DNA of 64,000 bases from an uncultured Aquimarina sp. (GTDB lineage: Bacteria; Bacteroidota; Bacteroidia; Flavobacteriales; Flavobacteriaceae), in the NCBI GenBank assembly GCA_947498785.1, contig CANMLS010000027.1, forward strand, positions 1-64,000, read 5' to 3'. Under the pieces are notes generated by a model. The model did not search any database and was not told the DNA's origin. It saw nothing but the letters and a program-made list of their open reading frames with translations. Position numbers and translations under genes: made by a program. Below, piece after piece: positions 18,790-28,784 of this stretch (the stretch's first letter is position 1; each line of letters opens with the position of its first letter).

Positions 18790-19549
18790 AATGCATTCTT
18801 TTATCCAGTTTTACCTCTAATGTATCCACTGATTTAAAATAATCTATCAGTGCATTTCTGAGTTTATAATCTATCTTATATAATTGTATGGGATCTTTAA
18901 AGAAGTTCATACTATCTCCTCCTTTCAGCAAATAATCTGTAGTAAGTACTACATAATTTTTTTCTTCTTGTAAAAGATGACCGTTAATTGTTACCTCTTT
19001 ACTTCTTTTTGCATCTTTTAATATACTTAACTGTATATTCGAAATTGGATGTGCCCTTTGCTTTTCTGCCAGATACGAAATTAATTCTTTTACTTTTTCA
19101 TAGGATAATTCTACTGCCACTAGTTCATTTTCAAAAGGCATTAGCTCAAAAGCAGCTCTAGAGGTTACTGCTCCTTCAAGTATTGGTGCGCGCATACCGC
19201 CATGATTTAACAACACAAAATCGATTTCTTTATGATATCTTTCTTTAAAAATAGGTTGTGCACGTTGCAATGAAATATCAGCCATAAGATTACCTAAAGT
19301 ACTTTCTAAACCTCCATCATTTTTGGTAAAAGTAATCGTCGCAATACAAAGCGTAGAATCCAGCGTTTTATTAAGATGATTTCTAAATGGCTTTATAAAG
19401 GAATCGATCTTTTTATCGACGATTATTGTAGAATCGATCTTCTGTTGTCTTGCTGAAACCTTACTAACCATTATCGGTTCTTGTTTACAAGAACAAATAC
19501 TTACTAAAAGTAAAAAATTAAGTATAGGTTTACATAACTTAGTATTCAT
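18779..19549 (-). CDS. 5'-nucleotidase C-terminal domain lipoprotein
   Basis: About 256 residues from ATG 19549, chosen because it begins a typical lipoprotein signal (MNTKLCKPILNFLLLVSICSC); a longer in-frame extension of 13 residues to 19588 would bury it. The body matches the substrate-specificity domain of 5'-nucleotidases: STLGNLMADISL, DFVLLNHGGMRAPI, GAVTSRAAFELMPFENELV, and VLTTDYLLKGGDSMNFF. It has no metal-binding phosphoesterase domain. Gene order (C-terminal domain first) and an 11-nt overlap with the catalytic half point to a stoichiometric pair. Split pairs of this kind are known in Flavobacteriia. Confidence 0.85.
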   Translation of the reverse strand: MNTKLCKPILNFLLLVSICSCKQEPIMVSKVSARQQKIDSTIIVDKKIDSFIKPFRNHLNKTLDSTLCIATITFTKNDGGLESTLGNLMADISLQRAQPIFKERYHKEIDFVLLNHGGMRAPILEGAVTSRAAFELMPFENELVAVELSYEKVKELISYLAEKQRAHPISNIQLSILKDAKRSKEVTINGHLLQEEKNYVVLTTDYLLKGGDSMNFFKDPIQLYKIDYKLRNALIDYFKSVDTLEVKLDKRMHYAK

Positions 19550-19674
19550 TATTTTTTTGTGTTTTGACAATGGTACTAAAAAAAACAATACGTTAGGTTT
19601 ATCGTTTGGTTAAAATATAGTCTCTTTAAATTAAACCTGTAAAACATATAAAATTCCTCACAATGGCATATTTA

Positions 19675-20901
19675 TTATGTATCACAGGAAACGTTATCCC
19701 AATCTTGATCCCTGTAATTCACTAACCAATTTAGCGCATAATGTCTTTCATAAACAACTCCAGGATGCAAATGGATTGATTCTATCCCATTGATTCTAGC
19801 GTCGACACATGTCCAATCCAATCTATAATATAAATCATTAGCATCTAGTATTTCTGTTTTATTTCTTGCATGATTAATGCTATTTATAAATAGATTAGGG
19901 TCTTTATTTTCTGCAATTGGGTATTTTTCTTGAGGGATGTCACCCAAATTTGCCAAAATATTGGGAAATCCAATGTCTTCTATAATTTCTAATGCCCACA
20001 TCAGAACCCAAATGCACTCGCATTTCCAAGTTTCATAACTCTTGGCTTTGTCGGTCGGGTTATTTAAAAAACTTAACTCTTTTTCTGTTGCTTTTTCCAG
20101 AAGGTCATAATTTTTTAAATAATCAATCGCTTGTTCACCTGTTATATTATTAAATGCAACCATATTTGTTGTTGCTAATATGGTAACTCTTTCTGCAATC
20201 TCTTTTGGAGTTCGCAATATGGTAGTGTCCTCAGAAGCTATATAAGGTAGATTATTATTTAATTTAATCTGTCGTTCGTTTATAATAGACTCACTTTTAG
20301 ATTTTCTGTTTTTTTGATCTTCTGTCACCTTTGTTTGTTCTTCATCAAAATAAGCAGCATTTATATTTACGTCTAAATGATCTATATTGCAATTGGCATT
20401 AGTATCCAAAATTAGATTCAAATCTTTATCCAAAAAATGTTGTGTTTCTGATTTACTAATATTGGTGTCAGGTTCAATAAAAATGATACCATCACAAGAT
20501 TGACATAAATTATGAGCCAGTATTTTTAGTTCATCATCCAAGTCTCCTTCTGATAAAATCGGAAACTCACAATTAAGAGTTTGTATCTTTTGAAGTAAAA
20601 CGTTTTTTATCTTTTCATTACTGCTAGGTAATGAATTTACAAAACCAAACATCCCTGATAGATTCTCTGTTAATGGAGAATCTATTTCAGAGATTTGATA
20701 AGAAGGTTGTGTTCTTTCCCGATATGAGATCTGAAATTGTTTTTTAGGTTTAAAAAGCCCACTTTTAATTGATATATCTATGATTTTTTGACCTTCTTCT
20801 TCTGAGACAGATATTTTTCCTTTTGGAAATACTTTTTGTATCTCTGGAACGATGTTATCAAAGTATAACTCATGCGAATATATCGTACAATAATTTTTCA
20901 T
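19675..20901 (-). CDS. DUF4272-domain protein
   Basis: 408 residues, no signal peptide. Residues about 225-408 match DUF4272 as I know it: TPKEIAERVTILATT, WKCECIWVLMWALEIIEDIGFP, ILDANDLYYRLDWTCVDARING, VVYERHYALNWL and a WDNVSCDT end. The N-terminal half (about 1-200) shows no recognised domain, with many acidic residues. Function unknown; such domains occur in cytoplasmic proteins, some in polymorphic-toxin neighbourhoods, which is only suggestive. It is separated from the next gene by 97 nt. Confidence 0.75.
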   Translation of the reverse strand: MKNYCTIYSHELYFDNIVPEIQKVFPKGKISVSEEEGQKIIDISIKSGLFKPKKQFQISYRERTQPSYQISEIDSPLTENLSGMFGFVNSLPSSNEKIKNVLLQKIQTLNCEFPILSEGDLDDELKILAHNLCQSCDGIIFIEPDTNISKSETQHFLDKDLNLILDTNANCNIDHLDVNINAAYFDEEQTKVTEDQKNRKSKSESIINERQIKLNNNLPYIASEDTTILRTPKEIAERVTILATTNMVAFNNITGEQAIDYLKNYDLLEKATEKELSFLNNPTDKAKSYETWKCECIWVLMWALEIIEDIGFPNILANLGDIPQEKYPIAENKDPNLFINSINHARNKTEILDANDLYYRLDWTCVDARINGIESIHLHPGVVYERHYALNWLVNYRDQDWDNVSCDT

Positions 20902-20998
20902 TTTTATGTTTTGACTATCTATGGTTATTATGGCTTTCTCTCAATCTGGATTCATCTCAACTTTTGTTTTTAATAAGAAATATCATACGGCATGAATC

Positions 20999-21643
20999 TT
21001 ATTCTATGCTAGAATTAAGAGGTAAAATTGAATAAATTGATTGTTCTCCTTTGGTTATGTTTTTTGATAAAAACTCAAATGCTTCTGACTCTTCATCTTT
21101 TGAATTCCAATCTACTCTACCCAAATTAAAATCGGTAAAGTATGCATCCCAATTTTTATATTTTTCTCTTGCTAACGGAAGAATTTCTTTTATAATCTCA
21201 ATCACCTCATCTTTTGTTAGATAATTTGCTGCATATCCCATACAGGCATTGTTTACAATTCTTGCATAATCCCATGATTTGTATTTATACTCCCTTGTTT
21301 TAAGATCTTCCAAAGTTTCAAGAAGACTAGTTTTATCAGTAATATCCCACATATTCCTAAATATACTCTTGATTCCAGATCCTTGTGAGGAGTCAAACGG
21401 AAATTCTAAAATTTCTTTGTAACCGCTCACGAGTTCTTCATTACTTGTATACCCTGCAGAACTCATCATTTCTTTTACCTCATCAATTCCACCATATCCA
21501 TTAAAAAAATAGATCCCTCCAAGCATAAAGCTACTTAATTGTTCATCTTCTATTTTTTCTGCAGTCGAACCACAAGAATGTACCGTAGCTAGTATAAGTA
21601 CAGCTGTCAAAATTTGCGTTACTTTTTTTAATATTTTCATCAT
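20999..21643 (-). CDS. DUF1266-like lipoprotein
   Basis: 214 residues starting with a lipoprotein signal (LTAVLILATVHSC, Cys about residue 24). The remainder resembles DUF1266: MWDITDKTSLLETLEDLK, SWDYARIVNNACMGYAANYLTKDE, and AREKYKNWDAYFTDFNLGRVDW, a helical pattern with conserved Trp, Asp and Arg. Role unknown. It follows the EF-hand-like lipoprotein by 18 nt, so the two are probably co-transcribed. Confidence 0.7.
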   Translation of the reverse strand: MMKILKKVTQILTAVLILATVHSCGSTAEKIEDEQLSSFMLGGIYFFNGYGGIDEVKEMMSSAGYTSNEELVSGYKEILEFPFDSSQGSGIKSIFRNMWDITDKTSLLETLEDLKTREYKYKSWDYARIVNNACMGYAANYLTKDEVIEIIKEILPLAREKYKNWDAYFTDFNLGRVDWNSKDEESEAFEFLSKNITKGEQSIYSILPLNSSIE

Positions 21644-21661
21644 TTTTTAATTTACATTGAT

Positions 21662-22459
21662 TTATTCATTTTTATATTGAATTCCCACCTCATCTGGATT
21701 ATTTAGGTCAACCCAAAAGATCTGAACTTCCTCTTTATTCTCTATTTTTCCATTTTTATTTTGATCTAATTTTGCAAAAACATACATATGATCATTTATA
21801 TGGTCGTATTCAGAACTCATCACCGAAAAATTCTGGGGAACTAATGGTTTTTTATTTTCTCCGTTTATATCAAAGTAATAAAACCGTCTAAGATCTTTTA
21901 CATTAATAAATCCGTCTTTATTTGTATCCTCATCATATACCGAAATCATATGAAATTTACGACGAACAGGTTGATAGTTTAAAGTATCCTTTGAAGATGC
22001 AGGATAATACATTGTTTTAATCAGGACAGGTTTTTTAAAGAATCTATTCTCTGTTTTGGTTTCGTGATTATAATGGGATACATTAACAAAGTTATACCCA
22101 TAAACTGCTTCAAAACCTGGCATATAATTGTTGTTCCATTGATTTCCATCACTTTCACCACGCTCACTCCAGTTAGCATGAAAACTATTTGATCCTGTAA
22201 ATGGTTTTTTTGTTTTCTTGGTATAATTTACTTTATAAATAGGGGTTAATCTATGATTAGGGTTACCCGTTAACAATACATTTCTTGGTCTGGTTTCAAA
22301 TTTTAATGTATCTGTTTTTAATCCGTTTACTTGTTTTCCTTCCTCATCCTCTGTAACTTCACTAACCGCAAACCCTTTGGATTCAAATTTCTTATCTTTT
22401 GAACAACTTAACGTTAGAAAAACCATAGTCAAGATTGGTATTAATTTATTCATTTGCAT
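21662..22459 (-). CDS. Lipoprotein with two EF-hand-like calcium loops
   Basis: 265 residues. Signal peptide ends in LTLSC (Cys19). Two loops fit the DxDxDG-type calcium site: DTNKDGFINVKD at 178-189 and DQNKNGKIENKE at 232-243. The central part is rich in aromatic and charged residues (HANWSERGESDG, FKKPVLIKTMYYP) without a domain I recognise. Probably a periplasmic or surface lipoprotein stabilised by calcium. Start may be residue 3 (ATG 22453). Same unit as the DUF1266-like gene. Confidence 0.7.
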   Translation of the reverse strand: MQMNKLIPILTMVFLTLSCSKDKKFESKGFAVSEVTEDEEGKQVNGLKTDTLKFETRPRNVLLTGNPNHRLTPIYKVNYTKKTKKPFTGSNSFHANWSERGESDGNQWNNNYMPGFEAVYGYNFVNVSHYNHETKTENRFFKKPVLIKTMYYPASSKDTLNYQPVRRKFHMISVYDEDTNKDGFINVKDLRRFYYFDINGENKKPLVPQNFSVMSSEYDHINDHMYVFAKLDQNKNGKIENKEEVQIFWVDLNNPDEVGIQYKNE

Positions 22460-22539
22460 GTGTTTTTACTTTATTCATAATTCCTTTGACATCAACAAAA
22501 GTGAATTAATTATCCTTCTAAATAATCGTTGGATAGATA

Positions 22540-22712
22540 TAGCTTCATTACTGCAAGACTTGTCTGCATTGTTACAAAACACATCTACAGCATAACAATA
22601 TCTATCAAGATCGCTACAAAACGTATCTATATCACTACGATATATCTACAGTACAACAATACTTGCCTACATGGTTGCAAGAACCACCTACATTACTGCA
22701 AGAATGATCTGT
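22540..22712. repeat. degenerate tandem repeat, about 21-bp unit, 8 units
   Basis: Between the EF-hand lipoprotein and the alpha-2-macroglobulin gene the plus strand shows repeated blocks: ctgcaagac, ttacaaaacacatctaca, gctacaaaacgtatctat, tacgatatatctaca, caacaatacttgcctaca, ttgcaagaaccacctaca and ctgcaagaatgatctgt. Spacing of the catctac-like end is 19-26 nt, around 21. The unit stays roughly in frame, so it can be read as degenerate 7-residue repeats, but no convincing gene is seen. Confidence 0.55.
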
Positions 22713-22792
22713 ATTCAATAAAAAGCTATATGCACTTTTTAGAAATATATTTACACAAAAACATACTTAAAGATTTATAAACCATACTAAGT

Positions 22793-25700
22793 TTATTTTA
22801 CAACATCTACCCATTTTCCTTTACTTCTCACAACATAATCATTGTCATACATCGCTTCGCACTGGATACCTGGTAGGTAATATTTCCCTAAATACGATGC
22901 ATTGAGTAAGATGGTCATTGTTTTACTTTCTTTTGGTTTTAAATCAAAATAGAAATTCACCCTGTCATCGCGAATATCTGTATATGTAACATCATTTGCC
23001 TTAAAAGATCCAAAATCGGTAAAACGGGTATTCACAACTTCCCATCCTGACGGAAAAATTTCGGTTAATGCAATATCCTTCACCTTAGAACCTGTGGTAT
23101 TGGTAATCGTTACTTCAGCAACAAAATCTGTTCCTTGAGTAAGTAGTATTGGATTAATAATGTTTCCATCCCTTGTTTTATAATCTATAATGGCTTTAAA
23201 GCTATTCTCAATCACTTTCTCTTTTCCAACTGGCAAAATACCACTTGTCGCTAATTGTACAAAAATGGTATTGTCTTTATTATTTTTAAGTACAAGTTTA
23301 TTGTCTTTTAAAATGGCAAGTTCCCCAGAAGTAGCTAATGTTTTGCCTGTATTCGCAGCAATTGACTTTCCATTAAGAATATAGTTTACATTCACTCCTT
23401 TTCCTCCTACATATTTTGCATATTTTGCCATTCCCATTAATGCATATGAAGTCGTTTGTGTACTCATCCAATTTTTGGACGATAACTCTTTGGCTAATTC
23501 TACTGCCACTTTCTGTGCTTTGGCTTTTTGATCTAATGTTACCAGTGTCTCTAAAGCCATTGCTCGATTACGATTTGTAGAACCATAGGTATAGTAATTA
23601 TTATTTCTTGGTTGAAAATCAATATTAGCAGAATTTAATAATTGAATTGCTGCATTAGACTGACCTATCAATCCATATCCCGCTGCTAATCTTAATTTGG
23701 CATCATTAGACATTCCAGATGTTTCTCTTAACCTATTCATAGAAGATAGGTCTGGGCTTCCTGCGAGAGCAAGTGTATACAATCTATAGGCTTGTGCAAG
23801 ATCGTTGTTACCATTTCTCCATCGTTTAGCCTGTTGCTGTTGATAATTAATCCAATTACTTTTGAAACCAATAGGTAACACGTAACCCTGTTTATTTGCT
23901 TCTAATAAGAAATGTCCAGCATAAGTTGTTCCCCAATCATTAGGATTACTATATCCTGGCCAATACGACATCCCACCACCAGGCTGAATAAAACGTTTCA
24001 ATCTATAAATAGCTGCTTCTATATTTTTTTGGATTTTCTGCTTCTTTTCTGAGGATAAATTAAATACTTCTCCCAAATATAATTGTGGAAATGCTGCAGA
24101 AGTAGTTTGCTCTACACATCCATGCGGATATCGAATGAGGTAACTCAGTCTACTTTCAAAATTCATTGGTGGTAATGATGAAAGTTCTATTGTAGCACTA
24201 TTACTTCCTTCAATTCCAAATGCAGCAAAACTAACTTCTTGTTCACTATTAGGCTCCAAAACAATTGAGGTTACCTCTGTAGTCATCGGGTTTGGATTGA
24301 TGATATTAATTGGCACCTTATATGAAGCTTTTTCCCCTCCTCCACTAGCTATAACCTCAATATCTGTAATCGAAGCTCCTTCTAGTATCTCGATATCAAA
24401 GTATGCCATTTTCTCGTCGGGTTGCGGAAATGATAATTTCTGTTGTGTTTCACCAATTACTTTAAACCCTTTATTTGGTTTTAAAGTAACGTTTACATTT
24501 TTCACTTTCTTTTCCATTGCAAAAACTGTAACTGGAATTGTCACTTTTTCACCTGGAGTAATTTTTCGAGGAATCGAAGTTAATACCATCAATGGTTTTC
24601 GAACTGGAGTTGTTTTATCAGCACTACCATACGCTGCATTATCTGCATCTGATGCTATGACCATCGTACGTACAGACCCTATGTATTTAGGAATTTTGAT
24701 TTTATGTGCACGAGTTTCTCCTTTCTTTAACTCAAAAGGGCCTTTGAATACGACCATGGGTTTAAATCGGTTTGCTTTTTTAGATTTACTTCCTCCTGCT
24801 TCTGCATCACCACCAATACTAAATACTTGATTAATGCTACCGCCATAAGCACCAATAACATCATCATATACATCCCATGTTTTTACACCCAGCGCTTCAC
24901 GTGCATAAAAACTAGTCCAAGGGTTTGGTGTTTTGAACCTTGTTAAATCCAATAATCCTTCATCTACAATTGCGATAGAATAGGTCATCGCTTTACCATT
25001 ATTTTCTCCAACTTTGAGGGTAATTGTCTCTTCTGGCCTAAGTACATCAGGCATAGTAAGCTTAGGTTTTACCTTGGTATTTGGATTTTCGACAGAGATG
25101 GGTACAACACCATATAATCGTATTGGCAAATCATTAGCTGTTGAAGCATGTGGTTGTAATAGCGTAATATGGATATACACATTAGGCGTATGCAATTCTT
25201 CGATTGGAATTTCGAACTTGGTTTCTGTTTTTTGAGGAATCACCCATTGAGAAGATAATACTTCTGTGCCATTTTCTACTGTTACCAATGCTTTACCACC
25301 TTGACTTGATGGAAATGTTACGATTGCTTTTTCGCCAACATTATATTTGTTTTTATCTGTAGAAAACAACAACATAGTTGCCGCAGATGGGTCATTTTTT
25401 CTTGACTTCCCTGCCCAACCTGGCCAATCGATATACATTATTTTACCAGTAGCATGACCTCCATTTGGATCTACTACTCTTACCAGATATCTTCCCCATT
25501 CTGGATATTTTAATTCGAATTTGAAATTGGCTTTTCCGCTGTTATTTGTAGTAACTTTTGTTTTGAATACTTCATTATGATATGAGGCTCTGTTATATGA
25601 AGATAAATTATCTTCTGAAGTATCCCACCACCATCTCCAATCTACTTTATAGATAAAAACTTCTATATCTTTTACTGCTTTAGGGTTCCCTTTTTCATCT

Positions 25701-28318
25701 ACAGAAACCACTTCAAAATTATGCTGTGTATCGGTAAGTAACATTCCTCGAGCCTTATCTCCTTTAGGTGTATTCACTCCAATATAAGTACTATAAGGAG
25801 AAAAGTCTTTACTAATAACATCAGTACTAAAATCTCCTCCATTTTCATATACTTTGGTAATGAAAGAAGCTCTTAACATCCCTGCTGCTTTATTCTCTAG
25901 TTTTGGTTGAAGATTAAAGGTTGCTTTTCCTTCTCCAGAAATTTTTCCTTGAAACACTTCCTGTTCTTCTGTTCCAAATCTACGTGTTGGATCGTCAAAA
26001 ACATAGCCTGGGAAGGTTTTGAATTTGGTTTGAGTGGGATTGAATTTCACATTAATATCAGTCTGTAGATTTTTTGCAATCGCGCCATGCAACCATAAGA
26101 CTTCTAGATTTCCTTTAATATTTTTATCAGTACTTAGAACCTCATCGTCAAATGTAGTTTTGATCTTAAGGCGATTTGGTTTTATGGTTTCTACCTTAAG
26201 TGTTTTACTAAAGCTTGCTCCACCAACTTTAACTCTTGCTTGCCAATTTCCAGTAGGAGCTTCATCAGAAGTATTAACTATAAATTTGTAGAAATTATTA
26301 GTTCCGTTTGTTTTTGTTTCCTGGTGTGTTACTTTTCCGTAAGGATCTCGAAGTTCAAATTTTACAGGATGCCCTTTTGGTAATTTGTTTGCATTATCAT
26401 TAAGCATAAAAGATAAAAACAGTGTATCTCCTGGGCGCCAAACTCCACGTTCTCCATAAATATATCCTTTAATTCCTTTTTGAAGTTGTACTCCTGAAAC
26501 ATCAAATTTACTTACTGATAATACATTTCCGTCATTCAGCTTTACATACGTTTGCTGTTTCCCTGAGGTTACAATTGCAAAATATGCTGGGCGCTCGGCG
26601 TCAAAAATAGTCATCCCTTCTGCATCAGTGATCGACTCTCCCATTTGTTGTTGCTGGAAGTTATAAAAAGCTACTTTGGCATTAGAAATTGGGCTAGTAG
26701 TAACGATATCATTAACCGTAATCGCATAGGATTGATTTAATCCTTTCTTGACGACAACCCCTAAATTGGAAGCTAGTACGTTTGCACTAACTTTTTTATC
26801 CCTAAAGTAAGAAGTACTACATGGATTCTCTCTTTCATCCCAACTATAATCATAATAATCATCATAATAGTATTGAGAACTATCCCAAAAACTCGTTTCT
26901 TCTTCTTCATCATAATTATTGGTTAACTCTTTAATCGGAGTATCATCAGCTCCTTCTCCTTCGCACTTATATAGTGAATATGCTTTACGATAATTGAGTT
27001 CTATTCTATAAATTGCTCCTGGATTGGGAGAAATCAATTCTTTTAAATCAATTGCAAATGCATTCCACTTACTAAGGTTTAATGAAGGGTTTTCCTGAAG
27101 ATTAACTAATTTTTTGGCGACTGGTCTTGCAACACTTCTCAAATTACTAGATCCATCAAGATTGTTGTTTTGTAAAAACTGAAGCATATTATTTTCAAAT
27201 ACTTTAACCACTTGCACTTCAACAGCTCGAAGGTTTATAGCTTCAAAATTAAACTTGAGGTTATCTGAAGTTGGTAAAATCACTCCGCTTTGCAATAATC
27301 TTATCTCTGGATTTGGTTGTTGGAAAGATACATTTTCTGTATACTTACTTTTAAGTTTATAATTATCTGTACTTCGAATTCCTTCAAAAACGGTAACTTC
27401 TAATGTTCCTTTAAGTTCATTTTTTGGATATACTTTTAGAACATTTCCGTTTACGGTATACTTTAGGTTTTTTGCACCTGATATAGTAACCAGTCCATTG
27501 AAATTTTGATTTTTCTTAAGTGGATCAGAAAAATTAATCTCTACATATTGATTATTCACATTTGCTACAGAAATGCTAATCACCGAGAAATTATTCTTTC
27601 CAGGTATTGATAAAGTTGCGGCACCTTCGGTCTCAATATTAAATGAATCCCCAGACCATTTGATTTCTACCTCAGAGTCATCTTCAAAACGCTGAATGCT
27701 ATCGATTCTAAAACTAAACTGACGACTTTTATCTATGGACTCACTAAATTTTACAGCCACCTTCTTACCTTCTTGCATGGCGGTAACCAATTGCTTTGCG
27801 ATATCAAATTGCATTTGATCACTGGTGGTAATCGTACCATCGATATATTGCCAATCCTTGCTATAGGATTGTAAATTATTTGTAACTACTGAAAATTGTT
27901 GTTTTAATGTTTGTACTGTGAAAACAAATTCCTCGTCTAAATCATCATCGAAATCTTCAACTAATTCTTCTAAGTCCAGTGTAAACGTGTATGCTGTATC
28001 TTGGTCAAAACTTTCATCAGGCTGAAACGAAATTGTACGATTATTTATAGCAACTATTTTTCCTTTAACCTTTGGGGATACCGATAATAAATCCTTTGGC
28101 AACTCTTGATTATCACTCCATCCTTCTACTGGTGTCTGTAAGACAACATATACATTATCTAATACAGAAATGACTCCAGAAGACACATCTGAAATATAGT
28201 CCTGATATTTATTTAGCTCAGATGCGTTTGCTTCAGCTATAGCTTGAGCGTCTTTTTTCTTACAAGAAAATACTAATGCTACAAAAAATAGCATATAAAG
28301 AATTCGTAATGATTTCAT
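22793..28318 (-). CDS. Bacterial alpha-2-macroglobulin (thioester protease inhibitor) lipoprotein
   Basis: 1841 residues. Lipoprotein signal MKSLRILYMLFFVALVFSC puts it on a membrane (Cys19). Multiple macroglobulin beta domains follow, including an Ig-like stretch near GYIYGERGVWRPGDTLFLSF, the MG-type motif of the family. The thioester signature PHGCVEQTT is present with Cys1401 and Gln1404, so it belongs to the thioester-bearing subclass that covalently traps attacking proteases. The thioester-domain helices follow, with QPGGGMSYWPG typical of bacterial A2M. Family knowledge: works with PBP1C in periplasmic defence. It is separated from pbpC by about 6 kb but lies on the same strand. An Asp/Tyr-rich acidic insert (about residues 470-510) looks linker-like. 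Confidence 0.92.
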   Translation of the reverse strand: MKSLRILYMLFFVALVFSCKKKDAQAIAEANASELNKYQDYISDVSSGVISVLDNVYVVLQTPVEGWSDNQELPKDLLSVSPKVKGKIVAINNRTISFQPDESFDQDTAYTFTLDLEELVEDFDDDLDEEFVFTVQTLKQQFSVVTNNLQSYSKDWQYIDGTITTSDQMQFDIAKQLVTAMQEGKKVAVKFSESIDKSRQFSFRIDSIQRFEDDSEVEIKWSGDSFNIETEGAATLSIPGKNNFSVISISVANVNNQYVEINFSDPLKKNQNFNGLVTISGAKNLKYTVNGNVLKVYPKNELKGTLEVTVFEGIRSTDNYKLKSKYTENVSFQQPNPEIRLLQSGVILPTSDNLKFNFEAINLRAVEVQVVKVFENNMLQFLQNNNLDGSSNLRSVARPVAKKLVNLQENPSLNLSKWNAFAIDLKELISPNPGAIYRIELNYRKAYSLYKCEGEGADDTPIKELTNNYDEEEETSFWDSSQYYYDDYYDYSWDERENPCSTSYFRDKKVSANVLASNLGVVVKKGLNQSYAITVNDIVTTSPISNAKVAFYNFQQQQMGESITDAEGMTIFDAERPAYFAIVTSGKQQTYVKLNDGNVLSVSKFDVSGVQLQKGIKGYIYGERGVWRPGDTLFLSFMLNDNANKLPKGHPVKFELRDPYGKVTHQETKTNGTNNFYKFIVNTSDEAPTGNWQARVKVGGASFSKTLKVETIKPNRLKIKTTFDDEVLSTDKNIKGNLEVLWLHGAIAKNLQTDINVKFNPTQTKFKTFPGYVFDDPTRRFGTEEQEVFQGKISGEGKATFNLQPKLENKAAGMLRASFITKVYENGGDFSTDVISKDFSPYSTYIGVNTPKGDKARGMLLTDTQHNFEVVSVDEKGNPKAVKDIEVFIYKVDWRWWWDTSEDNLSSYNRASYHNEVFKTKVTTNNSGKANFKFELKYPEWGRYLVRVVDPNGGHATGKIMYIDWPGWAGKSRKNDPSAATMLLFSTDKNKYNVGEKAIVTFPSSQGGKALVTVENGTEVLSSQWVIPQKTETKFEIPIEELHTPNVYIHITLLQPHASTANDLPIRLYGVVPISVENPNTKVKPKLTMPDVLRPEETITLKVGENNGKAMTYSIAIVDEGLLDLTRFKTPNPWTSFYAREALGVKTWDVYDDVIGAYGGSINQVFSIGGDAEAGGSKSKKANRFKPMVVFKGPFELKKGETRAHKIKIPKYIGSVRTMVIASDADNAAYGSADKTTPVRKPLMVLTSIPRKITPGEKVTIPVTVFAMEKKVKNVNVTLKPNKGFKVIGETQQKLSFPQPDEKMAYFDIEILEGASITDIEVIASGGGEKASYKVPINIINPNPMTTEVTSIVLEPNSEQEVSFAAFGIEGSNSATIELSSLPPMNFESRLSYLIRYPHGCVEQTTSAAFPQLYLGEVFNLSSEKKQKIQKNIEAAIYRLKRFIQPGGGMSYWPGYSNPNDWGTTYAGHFLLEANKQGYVLPIGFKSNWINYQQQQAKRWRNGNNDLAQAYRLYTLALAGSPDLSSMNRLRETSGMSNDAKLRLAAGYGLIGQSNAAIQLLNSANIDFQPRNNNYYTYGSTNRNRAMALETLVTLDQKAKAQKVAVELAKELSSKNWMSTQTTSYALMGMAKYAKYVGGKGVNVNYILNGKSIAANTGKTLATSGELAILKDNKLVLKNNKDNTIFVQLATSGILPVGKEKVIENSFKAIIDYKTRDGNIINPILLTQGTDFVAEVTITNTTGSKVKDIALTEIFPSGWEVVNTRFTDFGSFKANDVTYTDIRDDRVNFYFDLKPKESKTMTILLNASYLGKYYLPGIQCEAMYDNDYVVRSKGKWVDVVK

Positions 28319-28476
28319 ATGGTTGATGTTTAGCTGATTAAAGGTAGCACAAATTTAATTCTATCCAATATTATCTTTTTGTATATCCCTCTATTATGAA
28401 TCTTAATCCCTATCAGTTTTTAAAAATATATACTTTTTCATATAGGTCAACTACATAATTTATATTCGTTTAGATT

Positions 28477-28784
28477 CTATCTATATTCGAGAATGATCCA
28501 AAGAAAATATTTAATATTATCTTGTTGCATAATCTTTTTTACTATTTCATTTCTTCCATTGGTTCCATGATCACTGTATGGATTATTTAAGCCATCGTTG
28601 CCAAAATGTCGATATTTGAGTATCTATTTTCATAAAAGATTGCCTTAATGAAGGCCAGTTAGGTCCTCCCATAAAACTTGGGTTAATTAGATAGGATAAT
28701 ACATCTTTTTCCAGATTTCCTATTTTTTTTCCAGAAAGAAAGGCGTTTCTTGTACAGAGCGTCAAAATGTTTTTGATAACCCAT
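28477..28784 (-). pseudogene. decayed small gene with two frameshifts (suppressor-of-fused-like, tentative)
   Basis: Three consecutive minus-strand frames join into one protein-like sequence: MGYQKHFDALYKKRLSFWKK (from ATG 28784), then LINPSFMGGPNWPSLRQSF in a second frame, then FGNDGLNNPYSDHGTNG in a third, ending at TAG 28477-28479. The order GGPxWPxLRQ followed by a DGLxxPxxD motif reminds me of SUFU-like proteins of bacteria, many of which are immunity proteins; this is from memory and unverified. Two frameshifts make it non-functional. Confidence 0.5.

Noticed and set aside
22529-22780. 83-codon plus-strand frame across the tandem repeat
   Set aside because: It is produced by the repeat itself; no start context or homology supports a protein.
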